Of a stretch of 64,000 nt of DNA, positions 60,861-64,000 are shown one piece after another. The DNA lies in NCBI RefSeq assembly GCF_029227915.1, contig NC_079877.1, forward strand, positions 36,297,851 to 36,361,850, given 5' to 3'. Numbering within the stretch: position 1 is the stretch's first letter; each line of letters opens with the position of its first letter. The notes below the pieces were generated by a model. The model searched no databases. It saw nothing but the letters and a program-made list of their open reading frames with translations, and was not told the origin of the DNA. A program made the translations under genes and the position numbers. The DNA comes from Hydractinia symbiolongicarpus. Its lineage: Eukaryota > Cnidaria > Hydrozoa > Anthoathecata > Hydractiniidae.

Positions 60861-63330
60861 AAGATAATTTAAAAAATCGTTCTGGAAATGAGTTTACTCA
60901 CAGGGTACTTTCTTTGTATATATTCGACTATACGGGTCAAGCCCGGGATTTACGGGAAATCGCGCGTTTTCGTTTGCCGGCGATTAAACTTCTTTTATTC
61001 AGCGTCCCATCAAAAATTAAAACATTTTTGAAAACTACAAGTCTCATGCCTTCTAGTGGTGAAAGAATAAATTAAAAAAACGTTCGGAAAATTAGTTTAC
61101 TCCCTGGGTACTTTCTTTGTATACATTCGACTATACGGCCTAGCTCGGGATTTACGGAAAATTGCTAGTTTTCGTTTGCCGGCGATTAAACCTCTTTCAT
61201 TAGACGTCTCATCAAAAATGGAAACATTTTTGAAAACTACAAGTCTCATGCGTTTTAGTGGCGAAAAAATAATTTAAAAAATCGTTCTGGAAATGAGTTT
61301 ACTCCCTAAATACTTTCTATGTATACTTTTGACTATACGAGCCGAGTCCGGGATTTACGGGAAATCGTTGTTTTTCGTTTGCCGGCGATTAAACTTCTTT
61401 TATTCAGCGTCTCATCAAAAATGAAAACATTTTTGAAAACTACAAGTCTTATGCCTTTTAGTGGTGAAAAAATAATTTAAAAAATCGTTCGGGAAATGAG
61501 TTTACTCCCTGGGTAGTTTCTTTGTATACCTTTGGCTATAAGGGCCGAGTCCGGGAATTACGGGAATTCGCGGGTTTTCGTTTGCCGGCGATTAAACTTC
61601 TTTTATTCAGCGTCTCATCAAAAATAAAAACATTTTTGAAAACTACAAGTCTCATGCGTTTTAGTGTTGAAAAAATAATTTAAAAAACCGTTCGGGAAAT
61701 GAGTTTACTCCCTGGGTACTTTCTTTGTATACCTTTGGCTATACGGGCCGAGTCCGGGATTTACGGGAATTCGCGGGTTTTCGTTTGCCGGCGATTAAAC
61801 TTCTTTTATTCAGCGTCTCATAAAGAATGAAAACATTTTTGAAAACTACAAGTCTCATGCGTTTTAGTGGTGAAAAGATAATTTAAAAAATCGTTCTGGA
61901 AATGAGTTTACTCACAGGGTACTTTCTTTGTATACCTTTGGCTATACGGGCCGAGTCCGGGATTTACGGGAATTCGCGGGTTTTCGTTTGCCAGCGATTA
62001 AACTTCTTTTATTCAGCCTCTCATAAAGAATGAAAACATTTTTGAAAACTACAAGTCTCATGCGTTTTAGTGGTGAAAGGATAATTTAAAAAATCGTTCT
62101 GGAAATGAGTTTACTCACAGGGTACTTTCTTTGTATATATTCGACTATACGGGTCAAGCCCGGGATTTACGGGAAATCGCGCGTTTTCGTTTGCCGGCGA
62201 TTAAACTTCTTTTATTCAGCGTCCCATCAAAAATTAAAACATTTTTGAAAACTACAAGTCTCATGCCTTCTAGTGGTGAAAGAATAAATTAAAAAAACGT
62301 TCGGAAAATTAGTTTACTCCCTGGGTACTTTCTTTGTATACATTCGACTATACGGCCTAGCTTGGGATTTACGGAAAATTGCTAGTTTTCGTTTGCCGGC
62401 GATTAAACCTCTTTCATTAGACGTCTCATCAAAAAAGGAAACATTTTTGAAAACTACAAGTCTCATGCGTTTTAGTGGCGAAAAAATAATTTAAAAAATC
62501 GTTCTGGAAATGAGTTTACTCCCTAAATACTTTCTATGTATACTTTTGACTATACGAGCCGAGTCCGGGATTTACGGGAAATCGTTGTTTTTCGTTTGCC
62601 GGCGATTAAACTTCTTTTATTCAGCGTCTCATCAAAAATGAAAACATTTTTGAAAACTACAAGTCTTATGCCTTTTAGTGGTGAAAAAATAATTTAAAAA
62701 ATCGTTCGGGAAATGAGTTTACTCCCTGGGTAGTTTCTTTGTATACCTTTGGCTATAAGGGCCGAGTCCGGGAATTACGGGAATTCGCGGGTTTTCGTTT
62801 GCCGGCGATTAAACTTCTTTTATTCAGCGTCTCATCAAAAATAAAAACATTTTTGAAAACTACAAGTCTCATGCGTTTTAGTGTTGAAAAAATAATTTAA
62901 AAAACCGTTCGGGAAATGAGTTTACTCCCTGGGTACTTTCTTTGTATACCTTTGGCTATACGGGCCGAGTCCGGGATTTACGGGAATTCGCGGGTTTTCG
63001 TTTGCCGGCGATTAAACTTCTTTTATTCAGCGTCTCATAAAGAATGAAAACATTTTTGAAAACTACAAGTCTCATGCGTTTTAGTGGTGAAAAGATAATT
63101 TAAAAAATCGTTCTGGAAATGAGTTTACTCACAGGGTACTTTCTTTGTATACCTTTGGCTATACGGGCCGAGTCCGGGATTTACGGGAATTCGCGGGTTT
63201 TCGTTTGCCAGCGATTAAACTTCTTTTATTCAGCCTCTCATAAAGAATGAAAACATTTTTGAAAACTACAAGTCTCATGCGTTTTAGTGGTGAAAGGATA
63301 ATTTAAAAAATCGTTCTGGAAATGAGTTTT
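60861..63330 (+). repeat. 6-monomer HOR (1,217 bp), two copies
   Basis: The period is 1,217, one base short of 6x203, because one monomer has tatacggcctagc with a deleted g. Landmarks: gggtcaagcc (60,934 and 62,151), gaataaattaaaaaaacg (61,066 and 62,283), ccctaaatactttctatg (61,304 and 62,521) and cagcctctcataaag (near 62,015 and 63,232). Monomer types are again those of the left flank. Confidence 0.8.
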
Positions 63331-64000
63331 CTCACAGGGTACTTTCTTTGTATATACTCGACTATACGGGCCAAGCACGGGATTTACGGGAAATCGCGGG
63401 TTTTCGTTTGCCGGCGATTAAACTTCTTTTATTCAGCGTCTCATAAAAAATGAAAACATTTTTAAAAACTACAAGTCTCATGCCTTCTAGTGGTAAAAAA
63501 ATAATTTAAAAAAACGTTCGGGAAATGAGTTTACTCCCTGGGTACTTTCTTTGTATACATTCGACTATACGGGCCTAGCTCGGGATTTACGGAAAATTGC
63601 TAGTTTTCGTTTGCCGGCGATTAAACCTCTTTCATTAGGCGTCTCATCAAAAATGAAAACATTTTTGAAAACTACAAGTCTCATGCGTTTTAGTGGCGAA
63701 AAAATAATTTAAAAAATCGTTCTGGAAATGAGTTTACTCCCTGAGTACTTTCTTTGTATACTTTTGACTATACGAGCCGAGTCCGGGATTTACGGGAAAT
63801 CGTTGGTTTTCGTTTGCCGGCGATTAAACTTCTTTTATTCCGCGTCTCATCAAAAATGAAAACATTTTTGAAAACTACAAGTCTCATGCGTTTTAGTGGT
63901 GAAAAGATAATTTAAAAAATCGTTCTGGAAATGAGTTTACTCACAGGGTACTTTCTTTGTATATATTCGACTATACGGGTCAAGCCCGGGATTTACGGGA
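63331..64000 (+). repeat. Right-edge flank-type cassette
   Basis: The last three to four monomers carry the series tatactcg with aagcacggg, ccttctagtgg, cctagctcggg with ggaaaattgctag, gtggcgaaaa and ccctgagtac. The same series is seen at about 9,680-11,360, 15,360-15,830 and 18,780-19,090. The array continues past the window edge. Confidence 0.7.

Larger units (their letters stand above)
1..64000 (+). repeat. Satellite array, ~203-bp monomer, head to tail
   Basis: The same ~203-base unit recurs from the first to the last base, always in one orientation, with no unrelated sequence between copies. Recognisable landmarks in order are a hairpin motif (TCAAAAATG/CATTTTTGA), a segment gcgttttagtggtga, an AT-rich stretch aataatttaaaa, gaaatgagtttact, a ctgggta box, gtatac, a GC-rich block with repeated CGGG, and tttgccggcgattaaac. 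The consensus is 38% GC with 13 CpGs. Monomers vary in length from 202 to 204 through single-base indels that mark lineages. The array is organised into higher-order repeats of 3 to 33 monomers. The role is unknown. A long homogeneous HOR array without transposons is typical of centromere cores or other constitutive heterochromatin in eukaryotes, but that assignment is inference. Confidence 0.97.

Noticed and set aside
1-64000. A CRISPR array or other repeat-spacer system.
   Set aside because: The whole 203-base period is repeated, with no unique spacers between short repeats, no cas-like genes and a unit far longer than CRISPR repeats.
1-64000. Ribosomal DNA, telomeric repeat, or known primate alpha satellite.
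   Set aside because: No rRNA-like sequence, no TTAGGG/TTTAGGG-type short repeats, and a 203-bp unit that does not resemble the 171-bp alpha monomer.
1-64000. LTR retrotransposon or helitron-derived tandem array.
   Set aside because: I found no target-site duplications, primer-binding sites, polymerase-like frames or terminal motifs. An ancient origin of the monomer from a transposon cannot be excluded but nothing here shows it.

Overview
The whole 64,000-base window is one uninterrupted head-to-tail satellite DNA array. The monomer is about 203 bp, so there are roughly 315 copies, all in the same orientation. I found no protein-coding gene, RNA gene, CRISPR array, transposon or unique sequence, and both window edges cut through the array. 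A long, fully occupied array with higher-order repeat (HOR) structure points to a eukaryotic chromosome, most likely centromeric or other constitutive heterochromatin. I do not recognise the monomer and cannot name the species. The consensus is 38% GC, with a GC-rich block (about 64%) at consensus positions 131-180, counting position 1 from the ctcatc before the hairpin. It carries 13 CpGs where about 7 are expected, so there is no CpG depletion. This argues against a heavily CpG-methylated genome such as a vertebrate, but does not prove it.

Layout. From 1 to about 21.3 kb the array is a mosaic of older-looking, more varied monomers. It holds an 11-monomer unit (2,233 bp, about 2.0-6.5 kb), a 7-monomer unit (1,423 bp) inside two blocks displaced by 5,689 bp, and several 3-monomer and single-monomer duplications. 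From about 21.3 to 61 kb a younger core is built mainly from three monomer types (A-B-C, 609-610 bp). Its blocks are: a 6.7/6.1 kb pair (24.65-37.45 kb), a 6-monomer unit (1,218 bp), 2.75 nearly identical copies of a 10-monomer unit (2,030 bp, 39.69-45.27 kb), a 16/19-monomer pair (45.77-52.87 kb), and 8-monomer units (1,624 bp). From about 61 kb to the end, monomers like those on the left return in a 6-monomer unit (1,217 bp). The picture is of a core that expanded inside an older array, with flank-type patches trapped between core blocks.

Each monomer carries short dyads: a 9-bp-stem hairpin motif, a GTATA/TATAC dyad and a GATTT/AAATC dyad. It also carries four spaced GGG runs on the + strand that come close to a G-quadruplex motif. 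A-type monomers lose the fourth GGG run but carry a TTCG-N6-CGGG motif, one base short of the CENP-B box spacing. These sequence-level differences between monomer types are the most interesting functional lead.

The short open reading frames (62-107 codons, all + strand) are translations of the same monomer. The period is not divisible by three (203 = 3x67+2), so each monomer shifts the frame. The longer frames appear only where a TAA in the AT-rich segment has mutated. They are not annotated as genes. Coordinates of HOR blocks were set by eye from diagnostic variants; edges are good to a few tens of bases in most cases.
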